This document shows positions 26,731-35,489 of a stretch of 64,000 nucleotides of DNA, piece after piece. A program made the translations under genes and the position numbers. The notes beneath the pieces were generated by a model, which searched no databases, was not told where the DNA came from, and saw nothing but the letters and a program-made list of their open reading frames with translations. Source of the stretch: Runella slithyformis DSM 19594 (GTDB lineage Bacteria; Bacteroidota; Bacteroidia; Cytophagales; Spirosomataceae); NCBI RefSeq assembly GCF_000218895.1, contig NC_015703.1, forward strand, positions 124,001 to 188,000. Reading direction: 5' to 3'. Every line of letters begins with the position of its first letter. Position 1 is the first letter of the stretch.

Positions 26731-28128
26731 ATGAGCGTTCTGTTTCAATCTTTTTTTTCGGGTTACAGAGTTTCACGAAGTTTTACACTGAGTCTCACAA
26801 AGTATGCTCACCGGTGCTCTGTGCAACTCTGTGATTTTAAAACTCTGCGCAACTCTGTGTCAAAAAACGGACACGCTCCTGCTTTTACGTTACTCCTTTC
26901 TATCTGCTTAAACGCCCTTGTCTTTCTAACGGGTTTTTCTGCCCAAGCCCGAAGTTGGAAAATCACTCCCGGTCAAAATCTTAAACGAGTCATTGAACAA
27001 GCCCGACCTCACGACACCATTCTGATTCAAAAGGGCATTTATCGCGTCAACAGCGTTTTGATCAACAAGCCCTTGGTCATCATCGGGCAAAATTTTCCCG
27101 AACTTGACGGTCAATTGAAGAGCGAGATTTTTACCGTTACGGCAAGCAATGTCACTGTAAAAGGCATTCATTTTCAAAACGTCGGGATGACGAGCATGAT
27201 CGATTGGGCGGCCATCAAAGTACTGGAAGCCCGCAACGTTCGCATCATCGGCAACCGCATCAGAAACAGTTATTTCGGCATTTATCTCTCGGCGTCCGAT
27301 CATTGTTTGGTGCAGGGCAACGACGTGCAGGGCAATCCCAAAGAAGAACAAAACACCGGAAACGGCATCCACGCCTGGAAATGCGACAGCATTCGAATCG
27401 AACATAACCGTATCGCCGGCCACCGCGACGGCATTTACTTTGAGTTTGTGACCAATTCCATCATCCAACACAATGACAGCCGGCAGAATATCCGCTATGG
27501 ACTGCACTTTATGTTTTCGCACCAAAACGCCTATTTATACAATCATTTCCATAAAAACGGAGCCGGTGTGGCCGTGATGTACACCAAATTCGTCACCATG
27601 AAACACAACATTTTTGAACAAAATTGGGGCGGTGCCGCCTACGGTTTATTACTGAAAGACATCTCCGACAGCCACATCGAACAAAACATATTCAGCACCA
27701 ACACCGTGGGCGTATACATGGAAGGGTGCAGCCGGTCCGTTTTTTCCAACAACCAATTCATCCAAAACGGCTATGCCATTCGGGTACAGGCCAACTGCGA
27801 CGACAACACGCTCATTTACTGCAATTTCAAAGGAAACACGTTTGACGTAGCCACCAACGGCGACGTGGTTTTGAACAAAGTAGCCCATAATTATTGGGAC
27901 AAATACGAAGGCTACGACCTCAACCGCGACGGCATCGGCGACGTGCCTTTTCGGCCCGTGAGCCTTTACGCAAGCGTGATCGAGCGTATTCCGCAGGCGA
28001 TGATGTTGCTGCGAAGTTTTACCGTGACGCTGTTGGACCGCATCGAAAAGATCATCCCGAGCATTACGCCCGAAGGCATGAAAGACAAGTCGCCCATGAT
28101 GAAACCTATTAACAATCGGAACAAGTAG
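26731..28128 (+). CDS. nosD: NosD, periplasmic copper-site assembly protein
   Basis: A right-handed beta-helix protein (PbH1 and carbohydrate-binding/sugar-hydrolysis repeats; many N-x-I/F rungs such as NRIRNSYFGIYLS) that works with NosF and NosY to build the CuZ site. The start is uncertain. ATG 26731 (or 26722, or GTG 26707) places about 55 repeat-encoded residues before the hydrophobic signal core FTLLLSICLNALVF. A GTG at 26857, inside the repeat, would give a normal 31-residue signal peptide VSKNGHAPAF... ending in SAQA. I keep the first good ATG but consider the GTG at least as likely. The C-terminus NNRNK touches another repeat. Confidence 0.9.
   Translation: MSVLFQSFFSGYRVSRSFTLSLTKYAHRCSVQLCDFKTLRNSVSKNGHAPAFTLLLSICLNALVFLTGFSAQARSWKITPGQNLKRVIEQARPHDTILIQKGIYRVNSVLINKPLVIIGQNFPELDGQLKSEIFTVTASNVTVKGIHFQNVGMTSMIDWAAIKVLEARNVRIIGNRIRNSYFGIYLSASDHCLVQGNDVQGNPKEEQNTGNGIHAWKCDSIRIEHNRIAGHRDGIYFEFVTNSIIQHNDSRQNIRYGLHFMFSHQNAYLYNHFHKNGAGVAVMYTKFVTMKHNIFEQNWGGAAYGLLLKDISDSHIEQNIFSTNTVGVYMEGCSRSVFSNNQFIQNGYAIRVQANCDDNTLIYCNFKGNTFDVATNGDVVLNKVAHNYWDKYEGYDLNRDGIGDVPFRPVSLYASVIERIPQAMMLLRSFTVTLLDRIEKIIPSITPEGMKDKSPMMKPINNRNK
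26760..26866. repeat. ACTCTGTG-type interspersed repeat at the nosD 5' end
   Basis: The segment contains TTACAGAGTTTCACGAAG and then, in the same region, CTCTGTGCAACTCTGTGATT and CTCTGCGCAACTCTGTGTC, partly inverted to each other (CAGAG/CTCTG). It resembles the ACAGAGTT/CTCTGTG repeats scattered between genes of many Bacteroidetes (recalled, not searched). It fills the nosL-nosD junction and overlaps the possible nosD N-terminus. Confidence 0.7.
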
Positions 28129-28153
28129 AACGGAAGGTCGGAGAACGGATTTT
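28118..28153. repeat. CGGAACA/CGGAGAACGG repeat remnant
   Basis: Contains CGGAACAAGTAGAACGG and CGGAGAACGG. The same words recur at 34065-34137. It overlaps the last codons and stop of nosD. Confidence 0.45.
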
Positions 28154-28209
28154 TTACACAAACACTTGACATACAATACTTTAAAAACATACCTCAAGCA
28201 TCACCTCCC

Positions 28210-28962
28210 ATGATTCGCGCTGAAAACATACACAAATCGTTTGGCAAACTGCACGTACTGCGGGATGTCAGCGTAACCCTTCCCGGAGGGCGGGTCGTGG
28301 CCGTCATCGGTCCCAACGGGTCGGGAAAAACGACGTTTATCAAAACGTTGCTCGGCATGGTGGTTCCGGACAAAGGAGACATTTTCGTGGAAGACCAATC
28401 CATCGCCAATCGACACGATTACCGTTCCCAAATCGGGTATATGCCTCAAATCGGCAAATACCCTACCAATTTAAAAATCAAGCAATTATTCAACATGATG
28501 GCGGATTTAAGAAGAGAAACCGCCCCAAAAGCGTTGGATGAATACTTGGTTGCCGCTTTTGGATTGCGCGAAATGTTTGAGAAACCGCTGGGTACGTTAT
28601 CGGGCGGAACCAAGCAAAAAGTAAGTGCGGCGTTGGCCTTTTTGTTCAATCCGCCCATTCTGATTTTGGATGAACCCACGGCTGGGTTGGACCCGCTTTC
28701 GAGCGAGTTGTTGAAAGAAAAAATCCAACAGGAACACCAACGCGGCAAGCTGATCCTGATTACGTCCCACGTCATGTCGGACTTGGATGAGCTCGCCACC
28801 GATGTACTGTATTTGCAGGACGGAAGCGTGCAGTTTTACAAGTCGTTGGAGGAATTGAAAGAAGAAACCGGCGAACAAAAACTGGGACGAGCCATTGCCC
28901 AAATCATGTCAAAAACGGTCAGTTTTAATAATAAAAACCCTTTGGTGGGTCAGCAATCATGA
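28210..28962 (+). CDS. nosF: NosF, ABC transporter ATP-binding protein
   Basis: A 250-residue ABC ATPase: Walker A GPNGSGKTT at residues 34-42, Q-loop in GYMPQIGKYPT, signature LSGGTKQKV, Walker B LILDEPTAGLDP and H-loop TSH. It powers the NosFY complex that, with NosD, is needed for CuZ maturation. The YMPQ(I)GKYP word after the Q-loop is typical of NosF. It overlaps nosY by 4 nt (ATGA), indicating coupling, and lies 81 bp after nosD behind a repeat remnant. Confidence 0.95.
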   Translation: MIRAENIHKSFGKLHVLRDVSVTLPGGRVVAVIGPNGSGKTTFIKTLLGMVVPDKGDIFVEDQSIANRHDYRSQIGYMPQIGKYPTNLKIKQLFNMMADLRRETAPKALDEYLVAAFGLREMFEKPLGTLSGGTKQKVSAALAFLFNPPILILDEPTAGLDPLSSELLKEKIQQEHQRGKLILITSHVMSDLDELATDVLYLQDGSVQFYKSLEELKEETGEQKLGRAIAQIMSKTVSFNNKNPLVGQQS

Positions 28963-29726
28963 ATAAAGTCACCAAATACGTCCTCTACGACATCATCCGC
29001 AATCGGTTTGTCATGGGTTATACCCTGTTGCTGGCAGCGGTGAGTTTCAGCTTTTTCGGTTTCGACCCCGACCCCAACAAAGGACTTTTGAGCTTGCTCA
29101 ACATCATTTTGATGGTGGTGCCGTTGGTCAGTATTATTTTTTCAACCATTCATTTTTACAACTCTTACGAATTTATCGAACTGCTCTCGGCGCAACCGTT
29201 GAGTCGCCGAAGCATCTTTTTGAGCGAATACATCGGCGTAGCAGCTTCCTTGAGCTTAGCATTTCTGGTCGGCGTCGGCATCCCGACGATGCTTTTTGAA
29301 GGAACCGAACGCGGCATCGTCCTGATCATAAGCGGCTTATTATTGACGCTGTCGTTTGTATCGTTGGCCTTTTTAGCGGCCGTCATTACCCGCGACAAAG
29401 CCAAAGGGATGGGACTGGCTCTGGTCATCTGGTTTTACTTCGCCTTGGTGTACGATGGTTTGGTACTGGGCATCCTGTTTTCGTTCAGCGATTATCCGCT
29501 CGAAAAGGTGATGCTCTTCCTCACCGCGCTCAATCCCACCGATCTGGCCAGAATCATGGTCTTGATGAAAATGGACATTTCGGCCTTAATGGGCTTTACG
29601 GGTGCCGTTTTTCAGGACTTTTTCAGCACCAATTACGGGCTCATCATCGCGCTGTCAGCGCTGCTGGTGTGGGTCATTTGGCCCGTGGCTTTGGCGACCC
29701 GCATTTTCAGAAAAAAGGATCTATAG
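28959..29726 (+). CDS. nosY: NosY, ABC transporter permease
   Basis: A 255-residue integral membrane protein with about six hydrophobic segments, the first after KYVLYDIIRNRF, as in ABC-2 type permeases. The motif FYNSYEFIELLSAQPLSRR is characteristic of NosY. It pairs with NosF; the complex is thought to supply sulfur or energy for assembly of the CuZ [4Cu:2S] centre with NosD. The start overlaps the nosF stop. Confidence 0.94.
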   Translation: MNKVTKYVLYDIIRNRFVMGYTLLLAAVSFSFFGFDPDPNKGLLSLLNIILMVVPLVSIIFSTIHFYNSYEFIELLSAQPLSRRSIFLSEYIGVAASLSLAFLVGVGIPTMLFEGTERGIVLIISGLLLTLSFVSLAFLAAVITRDKAKGMGLALVIWFYFALVYDGLVLGILFSFSDYPLEKVMLFLTALNPTDLARIMVLMKMDISALMGFTGAVFQDFFSTNYGLIIALSALLVWVIWPVALATRIFRKKDL

Positions 29727-29810
29727 TGAAAAGAGCCGTGCGAATTTTCCTGAACAAACGCTCAGTTGCAGAAACTTCCGCTTTAATTTTTAACCAAAAC
29801 GTGTATTGAA

Positions 29811-30359
29811 ATGAAATCTAAACTTATTGCCATTGGATTTATCGCGGCCTTTACCGCCTGTCAATCGTCTTCCGAACAATCAGATCATCAAGCCAATACA
29901 ACAGAAACCGCTCCCGTCGCCGGACAATCGGCCGTGGAAGATACTGAATCCCAAAAAGATGTAGTAAAAGTAGCCGTCGGCTCTCCCGACCACACTACGC
30001 TCGTGAAAGCACTGCAAGCTGCCGATTTAGTAAACTCCCTTGCCAACGCCGGGCCGTTTACGGTTTTTGCACCTACTAACAAAGCCTTTACTAAATTGCC
30101 GGCAGGTACGGTCGAAGATTTGCTCAAACCCGAAAATAAAGAAAAGCTGGCGACCATCTTACAACACCACGTGATGACCTCGGCTTTGGCCGCCGACTTT
30201 TTTCAAGATGGGCAAAGTATGGGTATGGTAGACGGCACTAATGTCACATTCCACATCAAGGGTAAGGATATCTATATTGGCGAGGCCAAAATCATCGGCT
30301 CAGTGCGGGCCTCCAACGGATTTGTACACATCATTGATGGCGTAGTTGTTCCCAAATAA
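29811..30359 (+). CDS. Fasciclin-domain lipoprotein
   Basis: 182 residues: lipoprotein signal with Cys17 (FTACQSSSEQ), a low-complexity linker to about residue 50, then one FAS1 domain with TTLVKALQAADLVNSL, GPFTVFAPTNKAF, LQHHVMTSAL and the closing GFVHIIDGVVVP. FAS1 domains mediate adhesion or binding; the specific ligand is not known. It follows nosY by 84 bp in the same direction. FAS1 proteins recur in Bacteroidetes nos clusters (recalled), so it may be part of the N2O respiration apparatus. Confidence 0.9.
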   Translation: MKSKLIAIGFIAAFTACQSSSEQSDHQANTTETAPVAGQSAVEDTESQKDVVKVAVGSPDHTTLVKALQAADLVNSLANAGPFTVFAPTNKAFTKLPAGTVEDLLKPENKEKLATILQHHVMTSALAADFFQDGQSMGMVDGTNVTFHIKGKDIYIGEAKIIGSVRASNGFVHIIDGVVVPK

Positions 30360-30370
30360 TCAAACAAAAA

Positions 30371-30661
30371 ATGAAAACCTCAAACATCCCGGGTTTACTG
30401 CCTTTTGAAGGCATTAAAACCAAAAAAATTGACACCAACGAACACTTTAAAACGGTGTGTATCAGCATTCAACAAGGTGAACGATTGGACACCCACACCT
30501 CCCCGACCGACGCTTTTCTGTACGTATTGGAAGGAAATGCCAACTTCAATCTCGAAGGAGAAGCTTTTTTTCTTTCACCCGGCGACGGAATGTCGTTCAA
30601 GGCCCACGCCGAACACTCCGTCAATGCACTTACGGACTTTAAGATGCTTCTGTTCAGGTAG
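30371..30661 (+). CDS. Small cupin-domain protein
   Basis: A 96-residue single cupin barrel: motif 1 around LDTHTSPTDAFLYVLEGNANF and motif 2 LSPGDGMSFKAHAEHSV. His in HTSP and His in AHAEHSV could bind a metal. No signal peptide, so cytoplasmic. It starts 11 bp after the fasciclin gene, clearly the same transcript. The function within the nos cluster is unknown; sensing or buffering of metal is only a possibility. Confidence 0.85.
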   Translation: MKTSNIPGLLPFEGIKTKKIDTNEHFKTVCISIQQGERLDTHTSPTDAFLYVLEGNANFNLEGEAFFLSPGDGMSFKAHAEHSVNALTDFKMLLFR

Positions 30662-30672
30662 TTTATTTCAAA

Positions 30673-30704
30673 TTTCCCTCTTTTCTATCTAAGAGAGAGG
30701 GAAA
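30673..30704. terminator. Candidate hairpin after the cupin gene
   Basis: TTTCCCTCT (30673-30681) pairs with AGAGGGAAA (30696-30704) around a 14-nt loop. No T-run follows, so it may be an attenuator, a processing site or a repeat fragment rather than a full terminator. Confidence 0.4.
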
Positions 30705-30781
30705 CAATTACCTACCTTTTCATAACTTTAATCAACTTCCATACTCAAAAGTCAATTATATTTGTGATGTAAACGCTATCC

Positions 30782-31171
30782 ATGAATTACAAACGGCACA
30801 TATCGCTTTTTTTACTGTTGCTGATCAGCTTCAAGATGCTGGTGGTGCCGTTTATCTATTTGGATTTTGAACTTCGCAAAGAATACATCATCCAGAACCT
30901 TTGCGAAAATCGTTTCAAAACCCAACTCCATTGCGACGGAAAATGTTATTTGGCCAAACAACTCCACAAAGTAGCCGAAGGTCACGCCCGCGATGAAGCC
31001 CAAAAGCAAAGCGATACCGCCAAACGGGTCATGCAGGAAATCTTTGAAGCGCCCGTTCCTGATTTCCCCACCCCTGCGGTAGCTTACAGCCATTCCGATT
31101 CTTTTTCTTTATTTTCTTCTTCGGTACAAAAAGGCTTTTTATCCAAGCCGGTCATGCCTCCGATTGCCTGA
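30782..31171 (+). CDS. Small membrane protein with CENR...CDGKC motif
   Basis: A 129-residue protein with one N-terminal membrane segment or signal anchor (SLFLLLLISFKMLVVPFIYL), then C41-ENR and C51-DGKC55 close together, which could bind a metal or form disulfides, and a charged tail ending in hydrophobic VMPPIA. I recognise it as a type of short Bacteroidetes protein found beside copper or TonB receptor genes, but no function is known to me. It lies between the cupin and a lipoprotein in the same direction. Confidence 0.75.
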   Translation: MNYKRHISLFLLLLISFKMLVVPFIYLDFELRKEYIIQNLCENRFKTQLHCDGKCYLAKQLHKVAEGHARDEAQKQSDTAKRVMQEIFEAPVPDFPTPAVAYSHSDSFSLFSSSVQKGFLSKPVMPPIA

Positions 31172-31254
31172 TTTTTTTATACTTAAAACGCCTTTCCTAT
31201 CTCTACCAAGGACAGGAAACGGTGCTTTTCTCACAAATAGGCAATTATACTCTA

Positions 31255-31695
31255 ATGAAAATCAACCCATTACTGTTAAGTGGGATACTGTTTGCGTTTG
31301 CCTGTCAAAACGAAGAGCAAACCCAAATCAGTACCCTTGAAAGGGACGTTATGACGATTCATGACGCCGTCATGCCCAAAATGAGCGAACTGGTGGCTTT
31401 GGAAAGCACCCTCCGAAAGCACATTGCCCACACCGACAGTTTACTCACCCTCCTGCCCGGCGATACCACCCTGCAACAGGTGCTGGAACATTCGCGGCTT
31501 CTTTCCGTACAACTCCAAAAAGCCGATGCCGGCATGATGAATTGGATGCGTCATTACAAGGGAGATTCGCTCAAAAAACTGCCGACTTCCCAAGCCATTC
31601 AGGCCCTCACACAGGAGAAAATCAAGATCGAGCAGGTCAGCGACGATATGCTCAAAAGTATTGAAGAGACACAAAACTTTCTGAAACAACAATGA
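31255..31695 (+). CDS. Helical lipoprotein of unknown function
   Basis: A 146-residue predicted lipoprotein (MKINPLLLSGILFAFAC, Cys17) followed by long amphipathic helices with several His and Met residues (HDAVMPKMSEL, MMNWMRHYKGDSL). The Met/His content suits a periplasmic metal-linked role, but this is speculation. The ATG at 31255 was chosen for the signal peptide over the frame start at 31222. Its stop overlaps the TonB receptor start by 4 nt (31692), so the two are coupled. Confidence 0.8.
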   Translation: MKINPLLLSGILFAFACQNEEQTQISTLERDVMTIHDAVMPKMSELVALESTLRKHIAHTDSLLTLLPGDTTLQQVLEHSRLLSVQLQKADAGMMNWMRHYKGDSLKKLPTSQAIQALTQEKIKIEQVSDDMLKSIEETQNFLKQQ

Positions 31696-34058
31696 AAAAT
31701 ATATGTTTATTCCTCCTGCTTCTTGTGGGAGTTTTTGCCCGTGAAACGGCAGCGCAACAGGCCGTCAAAGGCAAAATATTTGACGCCGTCACCAAAGAAC
31801 CTATCGTAGGAGCCACCGTTCAGATCGGGACGACGAATGAGGGTACAGTAACGGACAATAACGGACAATTTCAGTTGAAATCCGTTTCTCAAAACGCCAA
31901 AATCAGAATTTCCACGGTTGGCTATACCGCTCAGGAACTGACCTTTACCGATTCAAAAAACCTAACAGTTTCGCTGGAGCCCGCCGTAGAAAATCTACAG
32001 CAAATTGTGGTAACGGGCAATCGCGAGGCCGCGTTACGTACCGAAACACCCATTGCCATCTCAAAACTGACCCCCAAAATGATCGACGAGGCAAAGGTGA
32101 CTTCTATCTATGAGGTCATCAACAAAACGCCCGGCGTAATGATGGTCAACCTCAACAACGAACAACACTCCATGGCCATCCGTCAGCCAATGACCACCAA
32201 TGCCTACTATCTGTATTTGGAAGACGGCGTACCGATTCGGCCCATGGGCGTGTTCAACCACAACTCTTTGCTGGAAATGAATCAGTTTACGGTCAGCTCA
32301 ATTGAAGTCGTCAAAGGCCCGGTGTCGTCGGTGTACGGCCCCGAAGCTGTAGGCGGTGCCATCAACTTTATATCACAACGACCCACCGCCGTACCCACCG
32401 CGCGGATTGGCCTCCAGGCCGACCAATGGGGCTACCGACGCGTGCAATATGGCGCAGGGGTTACGTTGGGCCAATTTGGTATTTATGTTGGCGGCTTGGC
32501 AGCCGAACAAAAAGACGCCTGGATGACAAGCTCTGATTACACCAAAAATGCCCAATATGCGCGAATGGAGTATCATTTTACCCCAAAAGCGCGCCTGATT
32601 TATACCCTTTCCTACGCTAAGTATGACTCCCAAACCAGCGGCAGCGTTGACAGCGTCGCGTTTTACAGTCGCCAATACGTGAGTACTACCGACTTTACCT
32701 ACCGCAAATCTGAGTCGCTCCGCTCACGTTTGACGTTTGAAAAAGACTGGAATAACGGTTCTCAGTCGTTCATAACGGTTTTGGGCAGGGACAACAAACA
32801 CGGTCAGAATCCAAGCTATGGCATTCGCTGGACAAGCGGCGCTGCCACGGCGCGGGGCGAGATCAATTCCAATGATTTCAAAAGTCTGGGTCTCATTGCC
32901 CAGCACACCCAACGTTTTAAATTCTTAAACTCAAAACTGACGGCCGGAACCACTGTCGATTTTTCGCCCAATGATTATTGGTCGTATCAGATAGATTTGG
33001 CTGCGCAGCTTCGAGCCGATAAAAAATCGGTCGAAAAATACACCATCAGTAAAGAACGACCTGATATTCAGATTGCCAACTACAGCGCCGATATTCGCAA
33101 TACGGCCTTTTATGTGCAGTATGACTTTGAACCTCTGCCCAAACTGCGCATTTCGGCGGGTCTTCGCTACGACAATATGTCGTTTGATTTTGTCAATAAT
33201 CTTGACATTGACAAAGCCACCGGGCAGGCCATCGGCGGTTCCAAATCGTACACCCAAACAACGCCCAAACTGGGCGTAACCTACGATGTAGGAAAAGGGA
33301 AGGGGATCTATGCCAATTACTCTAAAGGTTTTGCACCATCAGGTTTGACGGCAATTTTCAGAAAACGTCCTACCCCGGCAGCCAACGGTGATTTGTTTTA
33401 TTACAACTTAATTCCTGCCACTTTTACCAATGCCGAAATCGGCGGTTGGATGTCGTTGCTGAAAAACAAGATCTACCTGGATGCCACCTATTACCAAATG
33501 AACGGCACCAACGAATTGCTCAACATCCGCCAGCCCGATAATTCTACTGACTACCGGGCGGCGGGAAAAACCCTACACAAAGGCGTCGAATTCGGCATTA
33601 CGTATAAACCTTCCAAAGAGGTGTTTGTGCGTTTCGGCGGCACCCATTCTATTCACCGTTTTGTGGAGTTTATCCTCAGCCAACGCGCCTCCGACGCCCT
33701 GAAAGATGTCAACGGCATGGATATGCCCTCCGCCCCGCGTTGGGTATGGAACGGCGAAGTGAGCTATTATCCCCAATGGTTCAAAAACTTCCGCACGTCG
33801 GTAGAATGGCAGCACGTGAGCAAATGGTATCAGAATCAAATCAATACGGTCGTGTACAACGGCTATGATCTGGTCAACTTCCGGGCCGGGTATCAGTGGA
33901 AAGGCATTGAACTTTTTACCAACATCATGAATCTAACCGACGCCTTATACGCCACCAACGCCACGCGCGGCAACGCCGCCACCGACCGCACGACGTTTAC
34001 TCCCGCCGCACCGCGCACCTTTACGGTTGGGATGCAATATAATTTTACGGGGAAATAA
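31692..34058 (+). CDS. TonB-dependent receptor, probable copper-linked
   Basis: A 788-residue outer-membrane receptor: signal peptide 1-21, carboxypeptidase-like regulatory domain at about 24-110 (VKGKIFDAVTKEPIVGATVQ), plug with TPGVMMVNLNNEQHSMAIRQ and IEVVKGPVSSVYGPEAVGGA, then a barrel ending in GMQYNFTGK. The ligand cannot be read from sequence. Its position at the end of a nos cluster, which needs much copper, and its coupling to the lipoprotein suggest copper or a copper chelate. Confidence 0.92.
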   Translation: MKNICLFLLLLVGVFARETAAQQAVKGKIFDAVTKEPIVGATVQIGTTNEGTVTDNNGQFQLKSVSQNAKIRISTVGYTAQELTFTDSKNLTVSLEPAVENLQQIVVTGNREAALRTETPIAISKLTPKMIDEAKVTSIYEVINKTPGVMMVNLNNEQHSMAIRQPMTTNAYYLYLEDGVPIRPMGVFNHNSLLEMNQFTVSSIEVVKGPVSSVYGPEAVGGAINFISQRPTAVPTARIGLQADQWGYRRVQYGAGVTLGQFGIYVGGLAAEQKDAWMTSSDYTKNAQYARMEYHFTPKARLIYTLSYAKYDSQTSGSVDSVAFYSRQYVSTTDFTYRKSESLRSRLTFEKDWNNGSQSFITVLGRDNKHGQNPSYGIRWTSGAATARGEINSNDFKSLGLIAQHTQRFKFLNSKLTAGTTVDFSPNDYWSYQIDLAAQLRADKKSVEKYTISKERPDIQIANYSADIRNTAFYVQYDFEPLPKLRISAGLRYDNMSFDFVNNLDIDKATGQAIGGSKSYTQTTPKLGVTYDVGKGKGIYANYSKGFAPSGLTAIFRKRPTPAANGDLFYYNLIPATFTNAEIGGWMSLLKNKIYLDATYYQMNGTNELLNIRQPDNSTDYRAAGKTLHKGVEFGITYKPSKEVFVRFGGTHSIHRFVEFILSQRASDALKDVNGMDMPSAPRWVWNGEVSYYPQWFKNFRTSVEWQHVSKWYQNQINTVVYNGYDLVNFRAGYQWKGIELFTNIMNLTDALYATNATRGNAATDRTTFTPAAPRTFTVGMQYNFTGK

Positions 34059-34064
34059 ATAAAT

Positions 34065-34137
34065 CGGAACACGGAGAAGCGGAAAAAGCAGAACGGAGAA
34101 GTAGTCAACCCCCGTTATTCCGTGTTCCGTTCTCCGC
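34065..34137. repeat. CGGAACACGGAGAA interspersed repeat, inverted pair
   Basis: CGGAACACGGAGAAGCGG (34065-34082) and AACGGAGAAG (34092-34101) face the inverted CCGTGTTCCGTTCTCCGC (34120-34137). They can form an imperfect hairpin between the TonB receptor and the BNR gene. Related words occur at 28118-28153. Confidence 0.7.
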
Positions 34138-34166
34138 ATTTCATTCAATCTTAACCATCCTAAAAA

Positions 34167-35366
34167 ATGAAAATCCTTTTCATCGCAGCACTCGCCTTTA
34201 TCAGCTTATCCGCTTTTTGGCCTAAAGAATCGATCAAAACAACGCCCCTTTCCAACGAAAAATTTACGGGGGCCACACCCCGTTTCACCACCGACCACCG
34301 GGGCAATCCGGTCCTGAGTTGGGTCGAGAAAGATGGCGACAAAGGCCATTTTTATTTCGCCGTTTCCGAAAACGGCGGACTAACTTTTGGAAAGAAGATC
34401 AAAATCAACGCCCCCACCGAATTAACGGTGCACGCCGAAGGAATGCCGCGCGTGGCCTTCAAAGCTGACGGCAGCATTTGGGCCACGTTTGAAATCAAAA
34501 AACCGACTAAAGAAGCACCGCGTGCGTCCGATTTGATGTACGTCGCTTCAACCGACAACGGTAAAACGTGGTCTGCGCCCAAAGCCGTTCACCAAGATAC
34601 CACACCGGGCAAAGGTCACTCGTTCAGCGACATGATCCGCTTGCCCAACGGTGAATTAGGCTTTGTGTGGCTGGACGAAAAAATGGGAACTTACGAAGGC
34701 CGCAGCGTAAAATTTACCCAAACATTGCCCAATGGAGGCTTTTCGGAAGAAGTTGTGGTAGATTCCAACGCCTGCCAATGTTGCCGTACGGTGCTGTTTG
34801 TCGACGCCAATAAAAACATCCACCTCGCCTACCGCGACCTGCTCGCTGACGGCACCCGCGACATGAGCCAAGCTGTTTCGACCGACGGCGGCAAAACCTT
34901 TACCCAACCGCAGTTGGTCTACAAAGACCGTTGGAAAGTCAACGCCTGTCCGCACACGGGCCCGGGCCTGACGCAGGCAGGAAATGATTTTTTTGTGACG
35001 TGGTTCAGCGGTAAGTCTGAAAACCACGAAGCCGGTATCCGAATCGTAAAATCGGGCGAAGAAAAACTCTTTTCTTCCCACCTGACCGTACGGGCCAAGC
35101 ACCCTCAAATTGCTGATTTGAACGGTAACTTAGCCGTTGTTTGGGACGAATCCTTCGAAAAAAACGGCGAATTTTTCACCAAAATTGCGCTGAGAATCAT
35201 TGACAAAAACGGCAAAGAATCTACCTCTTATTTGACTGCCGACCTTGAAAATGCTTCCTATCCTGTGTTGCTGTCTACGCCTAACGGCTTATTGCTGGCC
35301 TACGAATGGCAGGGCAAAGGCGCGAAAAAGACCGTGATTGTCTCGCAGTTGGTGGGGGATTTGTAA
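34167..35366 (+). CDS. Beta-propeller (BNR/sialidase-fold) protein with CQCC motif
   Basis: A 399-residue exported protein (signal peptide about 1-16) with three Asp boxes SENGGLTF (67-74), STDNGKTW (128-135) and STDGGKTF (238-245), the mark of a six-bladed sialidase-type propeller. Sialidase catalytic Arg/Tyr residues are not evident, so an enzyme call is doubtful. Odd feature: SNACQCCRT gives C203, C205, C206, and a second site NACPH gives C261 and H263. These could bind copper. It follows the nos/TonB receptor genes in the same direction, which supports a copper-related role (inference). Confidence 0.82.
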   Translation: MKILFIAALAFISLSAFWPKESIKTTPLSNEKFTGATPRFTTDHRGNPVLSWVEKDGDKGHFYFAVSENGGLTFGKKIKINAPTELTVHAEGMPRVAFKADGSIWATFEIKKPTKEAPRASDLMYVASTDNGKTWSAPKAVHQDTTPGKGHSFSDMIRLPNGELGFVWLDEKMGTYEGRSVKFTQTLPNGGFSEEVVVDSNACQCCRTVLFVDANKNIHLAYRDLLADGTRDMSQAVSTDGGKTFTQPQLVYKDRWKVNACPHTGPGLTQAGNDFFVTWFSGKSENHEAGIRIVKSGEEKLFSSHLTVRAKHPQIADLNGNLAVVWDESFEKNGEFFTKIALRIIDKNGKESTSYLTADLENASYPVLLSTPNGLLLAYEWQGKGAKKTVIVSQLVGDL

Positions 35367-35489
35367 AAGATTCTATAGTTTTGTCCTAAAAGCAGTAGTT
35401 TTGAAACTTGGGAAGTTTTTTGTTGAAACCATCAATCGACTTGTTTAAAACGTACCAAGTTTCATTTCAACAAACTAAATCAGACAGTC

